Positions 45,858 through 59,118 of a stretch of 64,000 nt of DNA are shown piece by piece. The notes beneath the pieces are model-generated. The model was not told the origin of the DNA and searched no databases. It saw only the letters and a program-made list of their open reading frames with translations. The DNA lies in the NCBI GenBank assembly GCA_025769875.1, contig JAGFNK010000125.1:1-64000 (forward strand). The letters run 5' to 3'. Positions within the stretch are counted from its first letter, which is position 1; every line of letters starts with the position of its first letter. The DNA comes from Russula earlei (taxonomy: Eukaryota; Basidiomycota; Agaricomycetes; Russulales; Russulaceae). The position numbers and the translations under genes are program-made.

Positions 45858-48800
45858 ATGGATCTGCACAGTCCGATTGCGACTTCGGTCACCTCTCGCG
45901 ACCCTTTTGAGCTTGAACGTCTTGCTGATGAACTCGTGGCCCGTGAGGATTCTCTCGACGCACCAGCTCATGACCTCCCGCTCTATTCGCCACTCGCACA
46001 CGACAATCCCTTCCTTACTGCAACCACCTTTAACGCCGAAGACTTCCTCCTTTCGCGTGTACACACCTCTTTGCCGGACTTGCGAGGGGAGTTGCGAGAT
46101 TACCTTTCTGTTCTTAAAGAAGAACTCGTTCAACTCATCAACGATGACTACGAGGCGTTTATAAGTCTTAGTACGGACCTACGGGGGGAAGGCGCAAGAT
46201 TAGAACGGTTGAGATGGCCATTGGGCGACCTAAAATCTCAAATCTTGGTGAGTTCTCCGCCTCGGGGCATTGTATCGTCTTCCTAACAAGACCTGCTAGG
46301 AATCACGACAAGAACTCGCCCTTGTTCAGGATGCCATTCAGAGCAAGTTAAACAATCGGTCTTCCCTTCGTGACGAGAAGGTTTGGCAGTCATCTACTGG
46401 TATCATGGGCTGACTTTACGACCATCAGGCTTATTTGCACTTGCTTCTCAAAATTTCAGAGTCAGTGACTCGCCTTGAGTCTCTGCTTCTCATCACATCA
46501 CCGGATGGTCCTTCTTCGCCTGAGATCAAAAATCGTCCCTTGAAGCCTCTTGGCATTCTGAACGAGGACACTGACGATCGGTGCAGTCTGTCCCATCATG
46601 TCCCGAATTTTTGTCTCATAGCCAATCAACAACAGTCCGCGAGGAAACCGCGCAAAGCATCTAGTTCGGGTTGCAACAGAGTACACTCAACTTCTTTATC
46701 ACGTTTCGAAAGCGCAGGCCGACACTCGATCCGCATTTGTTGATGAGATGCAAGGGGTTTGTGAACCCTCTGTCTGTTAAATTCCTCCCTCACTGGCAGG
46801 TTTATCTACATAGCGAATCAACCGCATACAGTCAACCCTATCATCAGACCTCGATCACCTCTTCTCTGAAACTGTTTCTACACTCGGTACCAGCAAACTC
46901 ACGGAGACCGACAAGGCAAAACGCATGGCCGATCTGACCGAATGTTTACGAACCTATGATGCGCTTCAACTTTGGCGTGACGCCGAAGACGTGCTCCGGC
47001 GCGACATCTTGCGCGAATTCGTCAAGAAGGTATTCCGTACACAGCTCATCTGTGATGCTATCCTGAACGGATTAAACCATATATTTTCCCGTAGACCATT
47101 TTCCCTGGCGCGCTTCAGGTCCCGCTCTCCCCATTCCTCCCGCAAACCCCGTTCTCCATACGCGAAGATCGCCGTGTGCCCGACGCCGTGCAGACGCCTC
47201 ACGTGCCGTTCACAGCCTTCGCGTCACAGACGAGCCCCTTCAATGCTGCTCCGCGCCTCGACGAGAGGGAGAATCCCCTTGCTGTTTTGTACAACAGCAT
47301 ACTCGCGTTCGTGGAGCGTGACTTGAAACATATCATGGACGTTGCGGAACGCATTAGCGCGAGGGTCGGGTTAGACGCTGGTTGTGCGGACGACGCGAAG
47401 GGGTTCGAAGTCCTCGCAAACGTGATATGGGCAGAGATTGCGCGCGCTCTTATGGACGAACTTGGCAGTGCGTTGTTCGCCACGGGACGGCCAGATGAGT
47501 TCCGTAAGGTGCATCCATCCTGTGGCACCTTCTATCTGCGTAGGCAGAAATTGACTTGTGAGGCAGAACCACGAGACGACGCAGTCGTTCATTCGCTCTC
47601 TTCAATACATTGCGCATTCTCCTCGCGCCATTCGAGCGATGATCACGCACCCCATCTTCTTGACGTTCGAGCGACGTTGGCAGTTGCCCGTGTATTTTCA
47701 ACTGCGATGGAAGGAGATCGTTACACGGCTCGAAGATATCTTGTCCACCAGCAAGCTCGAACCGGAATCAAGCTCGAGGAGAGGTTGGTCACACCGATGC
47801 CTTGAGTTTGGAATGGTGATACTGACGACAATGATGACGAAATTAGCAGAGATAAGCCCTTTCACGCTATCCTCGTCAGCTGCGGTCTGGTCCGCAATCA
47901 CCACATGTTGGGATGGGAACGTCTATGTGCCACAGCTCGCACATCGTTTTTGGAAGCTTACGTTGCAAATATTAAGTCGTTATCGTACATGGATTCAGAA
48001 TAGCCTCCCACATTTCCCACTCGACTACGGGAAATCCCTACCCTCAGCTAACGAGAAGGTATGCCGATTAAATATTTTTTACATCAGCTAACCATCGAAC
48101 TTGTTTAGCTTCCGACTCCTGGAGAGACCCCCAAAATAGCCTCACGCTCGTCGACGCCCATCCCACAAGCCGAGGGAAGCTCTTCGGAGACAACGGCCAT
48201 GGAAGGCACACTATTGCGACAATGCGCAGCGGTGATCGCTGACGTGAAGTTGCTGGAATCCCAGATGTGGGTACTATGGCGTGACGAGATCAGCTCGATA
48301 CATGCCTCGTTATCGGTTGAAGAGGAGGCTGTATCGGAAAATGTCCGGGCGGACGGCACGTCTTTTCTATTGTCTTGCAGCCTACCATGATTCCAGCTAT
48401 TTCACCGTAGATGCCTTGCGAGCGGCTCTGCAGAACCTGACCAATCTCGTTCCATCACTCTCTTCGCAAGTCACATCGATCTTGATACGTCGGGCAAGTG
48501 AGGCGCTACAACCTGTGCGCTCCATGCCGTTGCAGTTCCGCGCGATGTCGAACAAACGTCCCCCTTCGGAACCAAGCTTCTTCGTCCCAGAGGTTATGCG
48601 TCCTGTTCGCGCCTTCTTCGGGTTAGAATCGGGCATTGGTCCTGGGGCATCCTCAAAGGAGGAGCTCATGAAACCGTGCGCGGAAGAGGTATTTGAAGCC
48701 GTGGTACAAAAGTACATTTTCTACATGACGGCGATGCGCAAGAAGGAGGAATCGTTAAGGAAACTCAAGAAGGGAAAAAAGCCGACGTTTTCGCTCTTTG

Positions 48801-48991
48801 GGGGAGCACCAAAGGAGGACGATGGGCGTGACGAAGAGCGAATAAGACAGCAAATGGTGCTCGACGTCGAGGCGTTTGGAAAGGACGCTGAAACACTGGG
48901 CGTAGACGTGCAGGGAAGCGCCAACTTCAGGTCTTTGCACGAGTTGGCAATCGCGCCTCTGAATGACGGTGAGTTGGGAAAATCTGTGTGA
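45858..48991 (+). CDS. COG2: Conserved oligomeric Golgi complex subunit 2
   Basis: COG is the tethering complex for retrograde vesicles at the Golgi; subunit 2 belongs to lobe A. The start exon gives the family N-terminus: PLYSPLAHDNPFLTATTFNAEDFLLSR, LPDLRGELRDYLSVLKEELVQLIN and DYEAFISLSTDLRG. Several introns follow. The middle part has LTECLRTYDALQLWRDAEDV and LYNSILAFVERDL. The C-terminal part holds LRWKEIVTRLEDIL, a WILSRYRTWI-like segment, and VVQKYIFYMTAMRKKEESLRKLKKGKK before the end at LNDGELGKSV. The gene is transcribed in the same direction as Sm-D3, 246 bp downstream. Heptad-like N-terminal helices fit the known coiled-coil assembly region. Confidence 0.85.
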
Positions 48992-49947
48992 AACTCAACT
49001 AAACCGTAATCGGAAGACACATCAGCACCCTGATGAGAACGGTACCAAAGCCTTGTACCACCGCAGTATCACACCCAATCGCGTAATGAGGCACATGGGA
49101 CATGCCACGCACTGGCAACAGCGCATCCCCGAAGAGGATGTGATACCAACTGGAAGATGGCGAATGTGGGGTTTTTCTGGATGCTTCTTGGTAGGGTTGC
49201 GTACGTACGTGACGCTCGTTCGGCAGAGGGATAGGGGGAGCGCCGGGCTAATCCCGCATATAAACCCAACTGGAAGTTACGTGATAACGTGTGAGACAAA
49301 TTGAAAGAAAAGGTAAAACGTCAGGCAAGAGATCCGTCATGGGTCAATAAGGTAAAGTGGCACGGAGTACATGGGCGGAAGCGTTTGGATGCGATGAACA
49401 ACGTCAGTAACCCAGAGTTGTAGAGGAAATAGCAGACGAGATCGGCCACCTGTCCATCAACAACACACCTTTGTTTTACAGCGGCAAGAGGGGCAGCATA
49501 GAGAATTTGACTGTATGACTCTGAGAAGGAACCGATGCAGCCCTGTGGGAACGTCGCCAGCGTACGAACCAAACGGTCGGTTCGAGCCGCAAGGAACCGT
49601 GAGTGACAGGATGATTGGCACTAGCCTGGGGATCTAAGGGCGCACAATCATTGCCTTTTGGTCATTCCACGTCGCATGGTTGAAAGCAGATAAATTGAAG
49701 GTTGTCGTTGGAGACGGCTGGAAAGACCCACAGCACTGGGCACAGCCACAGGACTAGGTGGAGGCAGCCGTTGATGGAAAGGAAAGGAAAGGATGTGCAT
49801 TTGAATATAGCAGCGGCAAAGGACGTTGGGCCTTTTCAGATACAAACAGACGGCACACATCAAATGACACATGGAGCGTAAACGCATAAACCAATGATGC
49901 AGCCGATCCTCATAGTGGCATGTGCATCATTGGCACAGCCTTCCGCA
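48992..49947. other. Intergenic between convergent COG2 and SDHAF4
   Basis: Only short frames. It contains the 3' ends of both neighbours. Confidence 0.6.
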
Positions 49948-50289
49948 TCAGAAATCGGACACCCTGCCCTTAAAACTCCAATCGCCCTCGTGCTGCACCC
50001 AGCGCTGAACGGGTTCGCGTTTCGGGCCGCCACGCTCGCCCGTTGCAGGATTGATATCGCCATCAAAATCTGGCTCGAGTGGCTCTGGAACGTCCGGATG
50101 CCTTTCCGGCGGACTTTCCGGCGGGATCGGGATCGCCTCGGCCCGTCGCCGTAAGGCTTCGAATTCGCGCTGCTGGTCAGGGGGGAGGGGGTAAGGGGCG
50201 GGAGGACTGACAGGGTGCTTCGATGCGAATGAGGGAGAGAGGAGACGAGGATTTAAATGGCGGCGACGAAGAATGATGCGCAGGGTCAT
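49948..50289 (-). CDS. SDHAF4: Succinate dehydrogenase assembly factor 4
   Basis: A single exon of 113 aa. The first about 25 residues are basic and lack acids (MTLRIILRRRHLNPRLLSP), as in a mitochondrial presequence. A Pro-rich linker leads to the DUF1674 core at the C-terminus: FDGDINPATGERGGPKREP, then GDWSFKGRVSDF. In the family this factor binds the flavinylated SDH1 subunit in the matrix and helps assemble complex II. The length is normal for the family. It is divergent from the Zn2Cys6 gene with about 425 bp between start codons. Confidence 0.93.
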   Translation of the reverse strand: MTLRIILRRRHLNPRLLSPSFASKHPVSPPAPYPLPPDQQREFEALRRRAEAIPIPPESPPERHPDVPEPLEPDFDGDINPATGERGGPKREPVQRWVQHEGDWSFKGRVSDF

Positions 50290-50714
50290 GGATGTGTCAA
50301 ATCAAAGAAGAGTGTCGCCAACCGAGGAGGCCGGTGTGACCGAGCTGGCCGGCACATGGCCGGCACACCCCCTCAAAGGCATTAAACTATAGGCACGCAT
50401 ACCGGTATCCTGGCTCGGCTTCCTCAGGGCCGGAACGAGGCGGAGCGCCGCACAGCTGCTGCGAGAGGCGCTCTCAATACCGTCGTGATCCATCACTAAT
50501 TCATCTCGCTCTGGCCCTGGCACTTCTCCTTCGCATGATGCCCAGCCGTTGAGAGCGCCTGCGCTGGCGGTGCTTATCTCGTCAGCCAACTCCCCTCGTT
50601 CGACGATCGGCCCCCGCAGGGTCATCTCTTCGCTTTTTCTCCACAGCTGTCAGGCCAGGTGTTCTCCCTTCTCCCGCGGCCGCCGCCGATTAACCGCGAA
50701 GCACGACCAGTTCG

Positions 50715-53700
50715 ATGCAACAGTCTGATCTCTATTTGCCAGTGCCTCCGATTACCTCCCGTCATGCCTCTCCCCCTCGTCTACCCGCGGCACGTCCTCA
50801 GGCCCCAACCGTCTGGCCACAATCCTTTTCCAACCCGGCCAATCCCAGAAAACGCAACGTGGAGCGGGCATGCGATGACTGTCGCCGCAGAAAAACTCGA
50901 TGTGATGGTCCCAAGATGCCGGATAACGTATGCACGAACTGCGTACAAAGCAGAAAGTTCTGCACCTACATGTCAGCGGAGCTTAGGCCTCCTTCGAACC
51001 CGCCTCAGCCCTGACCCATTATCTACAGCGAAGCCTCCAAACCACGGGGCCCTCCCAAGGCGTTCGTAGTGCTTGACCGCTCTCCAGTGCACAGCTCACT
51101 TCCCTCCCACAGTTACGTCACCAATCTGGAGGATAGAGTAGAAAAGATGGAAGCCTTGTTGAAACGCGTGCGTATGAAATTCCGTTTGGTCTGTGTGCTC
51201 GTAGCCCTCTTTTGAAAATTCATCTTTCTCCCTCTGTCTCCCGCTTTAGCCATCCGGCTTACTCATTTTGCCCACTCCCTCTAGCTCCGTCCAGAGACTG
51301 ACTTCACTAATGAACTCGGCCCGCCTGTCGTGCGCGACTCGTGGAAAAATGACCCCACGTTCCCCATGTCAACATCTGCAGACGGAAAGAAGCCCTCCAC
51401 ACAGCCTCTTCACCAATTTCACACTCTCTCAACACTCGTTCTCTCACGGAAAACTTCATCAGCGTCTCTACCCACCTTCTCAGACCACGAGGGCGACGCT
51501 CAGTCTGGCGCGGAGGATCTGAAAGAGCGGCTGATTCAGTCTATGAAGCGCCTTACCCTGTTGGACAAGGGACCCCAAGCCAAAGCCAACAGGCTTTATG
51601 ATTTGGCGTATCGGTTTCACGGTAAAAGTACTAATTTTACTCTCGTTTTGGCCACTCGCGAGATGAGAACGAGATATCTCCTTCAATCGATGGGGCTTAG
51701 CGAGGATGCCATGACTAACGAACTGGAACGGGCCCGGACTCCAAACCTGCACGTTCGCGCCATGGAAGGTGGCTTCCGTAGGCAGGAGTACTGGCGCTCT
51801 CCAGATGTGAGTATTCGTTCGCGTCTTCGGCAGTCATTCTCCTCTGCTTTTGCTATAACGTTTTGCGTGAAATCTTTGAAATTTCCATATCTAATGCCCT
51901 GTGTCTCCAGTGGGAACTCGTCTACGAAGGAGAATTCATTTCTTCCGACACGTTCTCGGGACTTCTGCAGCATTGGCCACCGTCGGATCTGGCGGCAGCC
52001 CTCATAGATCTTTATTTCCTGCACTGCAATAGCATGTTCCCTCTTTTGCACCGACCAACGTTTGCGCGCTACTTCGCGGACAGGTTGTACGAGCGTGACA
52101 TCTGGTTCGCTTGCACTTGCATGTCTGTATTTGCCCTTGCTAGCCGATACACCAACGACTTGCGTGTACTCCTGGACGAGCCGGCTGAAACCACACTCGA
52201 TGAGCATACCGAACAGTCACAATGGCAAACTGCAGGGTTCAAGTATTATTTCTCAATCTTGGGTATGCCCGCGGCCTTTTGCATCGTTGGCGAAAGCTCA
52301 GCGTATCACAGAGGTGGAGAATAAGAAGCGAGCCATGCTGAGTCCCCCGAGTCTCTTCGAGATCCAGACATTATGTGTATGCACCCGCGTTTCCGACTCC
52401 TCATTGCTGCTGATCTGCAATGTCGCCAGCTCATCGCTCAATTCCAGAGCGAAACCCGATGGCATCGTGGCACATGGTACACCATCGGAGTCGGGATCCG
52501 GAAAATGCAAGACATTGGCGCACATAGTAAGCAATCGTACGCCAAAGCAGGGCCAACTGTCGAAAACGAACTTTGGAAACGGGTATGGTGGTATCTAAAC
52601 GGTCTGGACCGCATACAATGCGCCATCCTTGGACGAAGCTGTGCGGCCAAAGAAGAAGAGTGAGCATGCCTTTGCCATAAACATGTCTCCGCCCTGTGCG
52701 CTCATGGGATTGGGTAGTTTTGACGCTGAATATCCTCTTGAAGTCGATGATGATTTTTGGGACCATGACAACCCGCAGTTGGCATTTCGGCAGCCCCCTA
52801 GTAAACCGTCAAACGTTCTCGCGTTCAACCTGTGGCTTCGACTCACTGACTTCATAGCCTCGGCCTTACACCGCTTCGTAAGTCACACATCTCCCCGTGC
52901 CTTCACACACACATTCATCCGCATATCCGAAGGATATCGTCGAGCACAGTGGTCCTTCCTCTGGTGTGCGTGCGGAGGATATTCTGGATCAATTGAACAA
53001 GAGTCTTACAGAGTGGGCCGAGACAGTACCCCAACATTGTACGCCGTGACCCGTAATTTATCGCCTATCGTGATTTAGACTGGTCCCCTAGTGAAATGGT
53101 CCCCAGACATCGAAGATGTCATTCTCGCCAACCAATCAGCGACACTTTATACGACGTACAACCTCGTCACAATACTCATGCAGCGCGCTTTCGTCCCATC
53201 ATCCCTCACACTATCATCTTCTCCACGTGACACGAGACCAACTCCAGGTCCAACTCATGCGACCGCCCGTGCTGTAACTATTCATGCTGCGAAGGCGATT
53301 GCGCGGATCCTGGCTGTTGTCCACAAGCGTTCCCTCTCAAACGTCCCACTACTACTAGCCGGGGCTGAGATCACCATAGCAGTCCTCTACATCGATAGAT
53401 GGATTATCAAGGCTCGCGAGAGGGACCCCACCGCGCGCGACGGTAACCACCCGTCATCGGCGACTCGGACCGTCGAGTCCCATATGCAAGACGTAAACTC
53501 GCTGCTTACGGCGCTGCGATGGGCCGTGCCACGCTGGGAGACAGCTCAAGAGAGATTGTGCGGGCCCCTCTTATTTTCGATTCTGCTTCCGTGTTTTGAC
53601 CGCACACAGGGCATACCTAGAGAAGATGTCTCCCGACCCAGACGAGGAAACCCCCAATTTTGGACATGTATCAACTTCCATCGTCGCACGAGAACGCCTG

Positions 53701-54398
53701 CAAAGTCGTCTTGGGCTTCCCAAGCTTCCCCAGCACTCCGCAGCAACATCCTCGCGGCCAGACGTTTCGCGCTTGGCGTCTCATGTACAGGTGGACATCG
53801 GCATGAGTTCCTCAACGCATTATACACGTACACAGGATGAAGAACCTTGGCTTGCTGACCTATCGCGCCAATACGTTTCACCGCAACCGACACCCGTTCA
53901 ACCTACTCCCCGCATCTCATCCCAACACTCATTTTTACCCCGCATTCGAATGAGGAATCCTACCGAGCAGCCTCAGCGTCCTTTAGACGAATGGGCGCAT
54001 TCTCAAAAGTCATATTCAACTCTGCTACTTCCGACTCCTGGGTAATTCCCAAGCCGCACCGCATGCCAACAATGCAACCGAGTTCACACGTGTGAAGCAC
54101 GAATCCGATACCGATTTGAGCATGCCCCCGCTCAGATCGGGTTGGGCATACGTGGCCCAAAACCCACCTTCGGCACCTACGTTCGTACGCTTTGCAATTT
54201 CTCACCTGTCATCTTGCCATTCTGATCAACGTGACTAGGTGGGAGACAGGCCCGGTGCGGGGAAGTCAATATGACACGAGCTCCACGCCGGATGGCCCAG
54301 ATTCACCTTCACTCAGCCACCTGCATCGCCCTGCGCAAGACTACACGACTTCTTCCCTTTACGGAACACATGACCGTGACCCCGTCAATCGAATATAG
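50715..54398 (+). CDS. Zn2Cys6 fungal transcription factor
   Basis: Exon 1 (50715-50971) carries the binuclear zinc cluster C-x2-C-x6-C-x9-C-x2-C-x6-C in ERACDDCRRRKTRCDG and CTNCVQSRKFC. Exon 2 (51029-51167) gives a linker (EASKPRGPPKAF) and a short coiled coil (LEDRVEKMEALLKR), the usual dimer element. Later exons carry the fungal-specific regulatory domain: LIDLYFLHCNSMFPLLHRPTF, CMSVFALASRYTND, then WYTIGVGIRKMQDIGAHSK and ELWKRVWWYLNGLDR, and VLAFNLWLRLTDFIA. A Ser/Pro-rich tail ends near 54398. It would act in the nucleus as a DNA-binding regulator; the target pathway cannot be told. Later exon borders and the exact end are approximate. Confidence 0.85.
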
Positions 54399-55842
54399 TG
54401 AAATCTATGTCGCTTTCGCTTCTTGGGCTTGGCTGTTCTCATGATCACTTTAACTTTATACCCACACCACATGGCTGTTATGAGTCATGGACTTTGATAG
54501 ATCCGCTTTTTCTCCATACACAACTTACTGGGCCCCTGCCGTTTAACGGTGCAAAAGTTTTCAGCGCCTAGTCTCATGCCTCACAGATGACATAGTTGAG
54601 TATCCTGCAATACACGATGTGTAAATATCATGCCAGCTCTCTTCTCTCGGAACAATTTGGATCAAAATATAGGTTGGCCCATCGATATGTACCAAAGGTT
54701 CACATCTTGGCACGATTCTAGGCAAGGAGGAAGTATTATAAGTCGAGCGCCAAGTATCTCCATCACTGAGTCCTCTGTTACGCGATCAAATAGCTCCATC
54801 AGGTAACTCGAAGCGCCCATTAATTGGCTTGTGGAGGAACGAAGATCCAGCACAGGTATTGAATAGCCGCATTTCCGAATTGTCTCCGTGGTCATTCCGG
54901 TGAAGGTCTACTTTGTCGAAGCACACGGTTTGGGATCGACCTTACTACTCTTGACTCAAGACCCGAAAGTGTCCGCTGATCCCACCAGAGTCATCACTGA
55001 CCAGTTGCGCACCGAGTGGGCAGTGATTTTTGGAGGAAGGATCTTCGCAACGCGAATAACAGAACAACGTTCGGAAGCGTTCGATATCTGATCTCCCCGG
55101 ACTGGGCGCGAGATCATCAGGGGGTTAATAAACCGAAAAACAGTCAACGCGCCTCTGAGTTGAAGCATTTTGATACGCGACGTTGTCACCGGATACGCTT
55201 TTCAGCATGGCGCAGCAATGTTCACGATCAACAATGGACGGGCGGTTAACATGAAATGACACATAGTCCAGGGGACGTGCCATACTATTTGTTATGGGTC
55301 CCGACACACGAATGGAAACTGCATCAACAGCTCTTGCGAATTGCTGCGCATTCAACGGTTGACGTGTCGACGACGACTACAACAGGCTCCATCATCCAAG
55401 GCCCACCCGTGAATTTGATTGATCTCTAACCTAAGATAATATAGAAGACGATAACGTAGATGTGGCTCTGGGTGCGATATTGCATGACACCGACCGAGAT
55501 CTGGTTACCGTAACAGGTCACGGTTTGATGCGGCGTTTGTTCCTTGTGGTGATCCACTCCGACTGCGCGTGCCTCGTGACCTACTATGGGAAGGGCCTGA
55601 CGCCAAATCGCAAGCTCCTATCATTTCGGAAGCGAAGCTCTCATATCATATACGGCTGTCATCTTGCTGCGCCGCACCGCATTGTAGGGAAGAGACGAGT
55701 GGGAGCCCTACCACTATCATAACATAATTTCAACAAAGGCTAGATTCTTTCTACAAACAAGCTCAAATAATGATTGCGGGGGGGGGCAACGGTCACACCC
55801 CGAAGATCTGAAACGCTAACGACCCGCTGGAGACGAGAGTGG
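54399..55842. other. Intergenic, no supported gene
   Basis: About 1.4 kb between two plus-strand genes; short frames only. A G-run lies at about 55777. Confidence 0.55.
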
Positions 55843-57315
55843 ATGGGGTTAGTAAAAGCCGACTCGGTGGTGAACCTCGGCCATGCTGCGCGGTCGCGGT
55901 CAATGATGGTGTCGGCAGCAACGCGGACGGGTGTGTTGTACTTGGACCGTGGCGTCATCGCCTTGAACAAGCCCCCCGGACTCGTGTCTCAGGGTACGTC
56001 ACTGGGAAGCACAAACTTAGACGCGAAGAACGACCACGGCCCTCCAACGACGTCTGCCTTCAACGACGTGCTGGATGGTGCGTCTTTATGTTCATTCGCT
56101 TCCCAGCCTCGGGCCCCCGGGGACGGGCAGGAAATGTCAAAGCGCTGACTTGATCGCGCATCGTCGGCCGTTTTACGTGCGCATGCACTTACAGCCCTCC
56201 GACGCAGGTATGACCTCGGCACAAATCCGTATCCGGTCCATCGGCTAGACAAGGTGGGTAGGATCGTCCAGAGGCCATTTTCCATTCCATGTCGTTCAAA
56301 TCTTGCCGTTTCTCTCCACCCGCTCGTCGAATACCGAAAACGCCGTCTTTCTCCCCCCCCCCCCCCAAACCCGCTGACACGATCGCAGGGAACCACCGGC
56401 GTCCTGGTGCTCGCGCGCACGAAGGCGTCGGCGCGGGACCTCTCACGGCAGTTTCGTACGCACGCCATCGAGAAGACTTACCTCGCGTTAGTTCGCGCCA
56501 CCGCCGGGACGTCCTTTCCTGCCAAGGAAGGGCTGATCACTTCCGCGCTGACTTTGGACCGCGACGGTCGGGTGCGGGTTCGAGCGGGCGCCTCCGAGTC
56601 GCGGGCAGGGCCCAGACTCGGGGACAAGGTGAAAGCGGCGCGGACGGCATGGCGGGTTCTCACCTCTTCGGTCAGTCAGTTCCCGATTGATTGAGGCGAT
56701 GATGTCTGCGCGCGCGCGTAATCGCCAACGGTTAACCATGGGCGTGGACGACGCGGTCACACAGGACGTTGCGCCGTTGTCGCTCGTGCGCCTTTTCCCA
56801 CACACGGGGGTGAAGCACCAGCTGCGCGTGCACATGGCACACGTTCTCGGAGGTACGTCGCCGTTCCTCTCGATATTTTGAAAAAAAAAAAAAGCAAGGG
56901 TCGCTCTGCGCTCCGTCTTCGCAGTGCCCGTTTTTGGCGACGCCCTGTACGGAGGCGCCACCACGAGTCCGCACGACTTGGCGCTCACCAGTGTTCCGGA
57001 GGGCCGACTTTTTTTACACTCCTCGTCAATCTCCTTCTGGGTACGCATTATCATCTAGCGTCCCTTTTCTCGGGTTTCTGGGCCAGGGTTGACACAATGG
57101 TACGCCAGAGATATCGGCGCGAGGGTCATCACAAGCGTTTCCGTTTGACCATTGCCGCACCACTTCCAACTGACTTTACGAAACTCTGCCAGGACATAAA
57201 CTTGAATTTACCCGAGGGGGTCATTGAAGGAGGAGCCTTCATCGACGATAAACGCCTTGAAGGGGAGCAGATACCAAGCGGAGGACGGTGGGTGGGAGAC
57301 ACTTTTTCCATCTAA
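55843..57315 (+). CDS. RluA-type RNA pseudouridine synthase
   Basis: Converts uridine to pseudouridine in RNA; the fungal members with this form are often mitochondrial. After ATG at 55843 come LYLDRGVIALNKPPGLVSQG and SAFNDVL. A short exon follows with TNPYPVHRLDK, where HRLD holds the catalytic Asp. The motif is split by an intron and completed by GTTGVLVLARTKASARDLS. Next are KTYLALVRA, and VRLFPHTGVKHQLRVHMAHVLG, the conserved C-terminal family block. The end follows with GDALYGG, FLHSSSISFW and a tail ending GGRWVGDTFSI. Basic residues near the start could serve mitochondrial import. Homopolymers (a C-run near 56355, an A-run near 56881) lie in introns. Confidence 0.85.
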
Positions 57316-57469
57316 GCAGAGCCACCACCATCGATTCTTATCGCAATTACCCAACAACCATCTACTAGTAATTGAAAAGCCGCCTTTTCATTGAAATAGC
57401 CGAGGAATAAGTAGGATTAGCGTGGTGTAGAAAAGACGACCGGTCTCGGTAACGCGCAATCGTATTATG

Positions 57470-59037
57470 TCAAACTTTCCCTCCCTGTCCTTGGGGCTGT
57501 GTCGCCGCTTCAACTTTTGTGGATGTGGTCGCCGAACTCGAAGTGGCGGATGGTTGCACTGAGGAGTAAGGGTAGGTGTACGGAGCACCGAGCTGAGCGT
57601 GGGGTGGTACATCTCCGGTGCCCGTATTGCCGGAACCTCGCATAATTGAGTTCAGGACAAGGGCTAGTCCACTCATCTGAGCAGCCTGGAGTAGGGAAAC
57701 GTTGATTTCAAGGTTAAGCATAGTGCCATTCGCTGAGGTACTACGCACTACGGCTGGTGGTGTAGGTGCATTAGGCGACAAGGTTTGAGGCGTGACGGGA
57801 ACAATGCCCAAGGCGTGCAATGTCGGCAGCGATGACACAGGCAGTTGCACGGGGATTGCAGTGGAGATAGCCGAAACTGATGTTGTGGGTGTCAAGACTG
57901 ATGTATCGGAGACTGGAGTCAACGGAGACGCCGTCGTGGGGGTAGAAGAGGGGCCACTCGCTGATGTAGTGGCCGCAGAGAGGGGTCTGTCAGCTGGGAT
58001 CGTCGTCGCAAGACCAGAAGGAACATATTGTGTAACGGCGGAGCTTAATGGGACGGAATAAGGATAGCCTTGTGTAGCGGCGGACGATAGGGCAGGTGCC
58101 CCGTAGGTTTGTGCATAAGGGTAATGATACGTGCGGTAGTGATGCGCATAGACTGGGGCTGCAGAAGGATAATAGTTTGTGCGTTGCGCAATGACGCGTT
58201 GCAAGCGCATGAGACCCTCGAGATCAGCTTTCGCTTTGCGTAATTCTGCGGAGAGCGCAGCATACTCGGTGCGTTCACAGTCGAGCACTTGTCGTTCGAG
58301 GTAATACGTTTGATCATCAGACGCTGGGCGCTGGGGCGCGGTGAGCGAAAAAGCGGACGCGAATGTATGCGAGGGAGCCTGCCTTGGCAGATTTCGTCCT
58401 AGCTCGACGAAAGCGTTCTTCTAGCGCTCGTCTGCGCTTGAAGCATTCCAGCGCGAACTTGGTTTCTACACACATTGTGAGCAAGCTCGTCGCATTCCGG
58501 GCTGACAAACGACGCACCTGCGAGCTCACTCTGGAGAATCTCCGTTTCTGTAGCCTTCCGCTTGCCCTTGCCTGATTTGAGGAGGTCTTCTCGGGGGTGC
58601 TGAAAAACGTGATACGGAAGTAAACGACCTACTACATCCTCGATGTCACGGAATGGAGTGTCGACATCTGGGAAGAGCACGGAGAAATGATCGGCGGTCA
58701 AGGACGCAGAAACCCTGCAAAAAGATTTTTCTGGTGGGCGTCGTTGTGGAGTAACAAGGCTCGTTGTGAAATACCTGGCTGACACCCGCGCGGCGGCAGC
58801 TTCCTCATCAGGAGTCAAAGAAACCACAGGTGGCCTCCGACGGTGGAAGCGACTGGGTGATGGCAAGGTCGGAGGGATGAGGTCGATCTGGCCAGATGTG
58901 CTGGCGGACGGGATGGAGTGGGGAGTGGGAGTTGGGGCGGGTGTGAAAGAGAGTTGGGAAGGGTCATTGGACTGGGCAAGGTCTGGAGTTGAAGCAGAGG
59001 GGGAATGAGGTGTTCTGGACATGTCTTTCGGTTTCAT
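57470..59037 (-). CDS. GLTSCR1-domain protein (putative SWI/SNF-type remodeler subunit)
   Basis: The GLTSCR1 conserved region is visible across exons: DHFSVLFPDVDTPFRDIEDVVGRLLPYHVFQHP, then KGKRKATETE, an ETKFALECFKRRRALEERFRRART helix, DDQTYYLERQVLDCERTEYAAL and ELRKAKADLEGLM. In animals this domain marks BICRA/BICRAL, subunits of the non-canonical BAF complex; a chromatin role in fungi is inferred from that. The N-terminus is Ser/Pro/Thr-rich. The C-terminal half is low-complexity with Tyr-rich then Ser/Thr/Pro-rich sequence, probably disordered, and an embedded helix (LEINVSLLQAAQMSGLALVLN). ATG at 59037, stop at 57470. It converges on the pseudouridine synthase gene. Confidence 0.8.
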
Positions 59038-59118
59038 TTTCTCGTCAAAATTTGGCAGTGTGAAACCTCGTGACCGCGAGAAGAGACGGCTTCACGGAGG
59101 CTCTTTACAGACATGAAT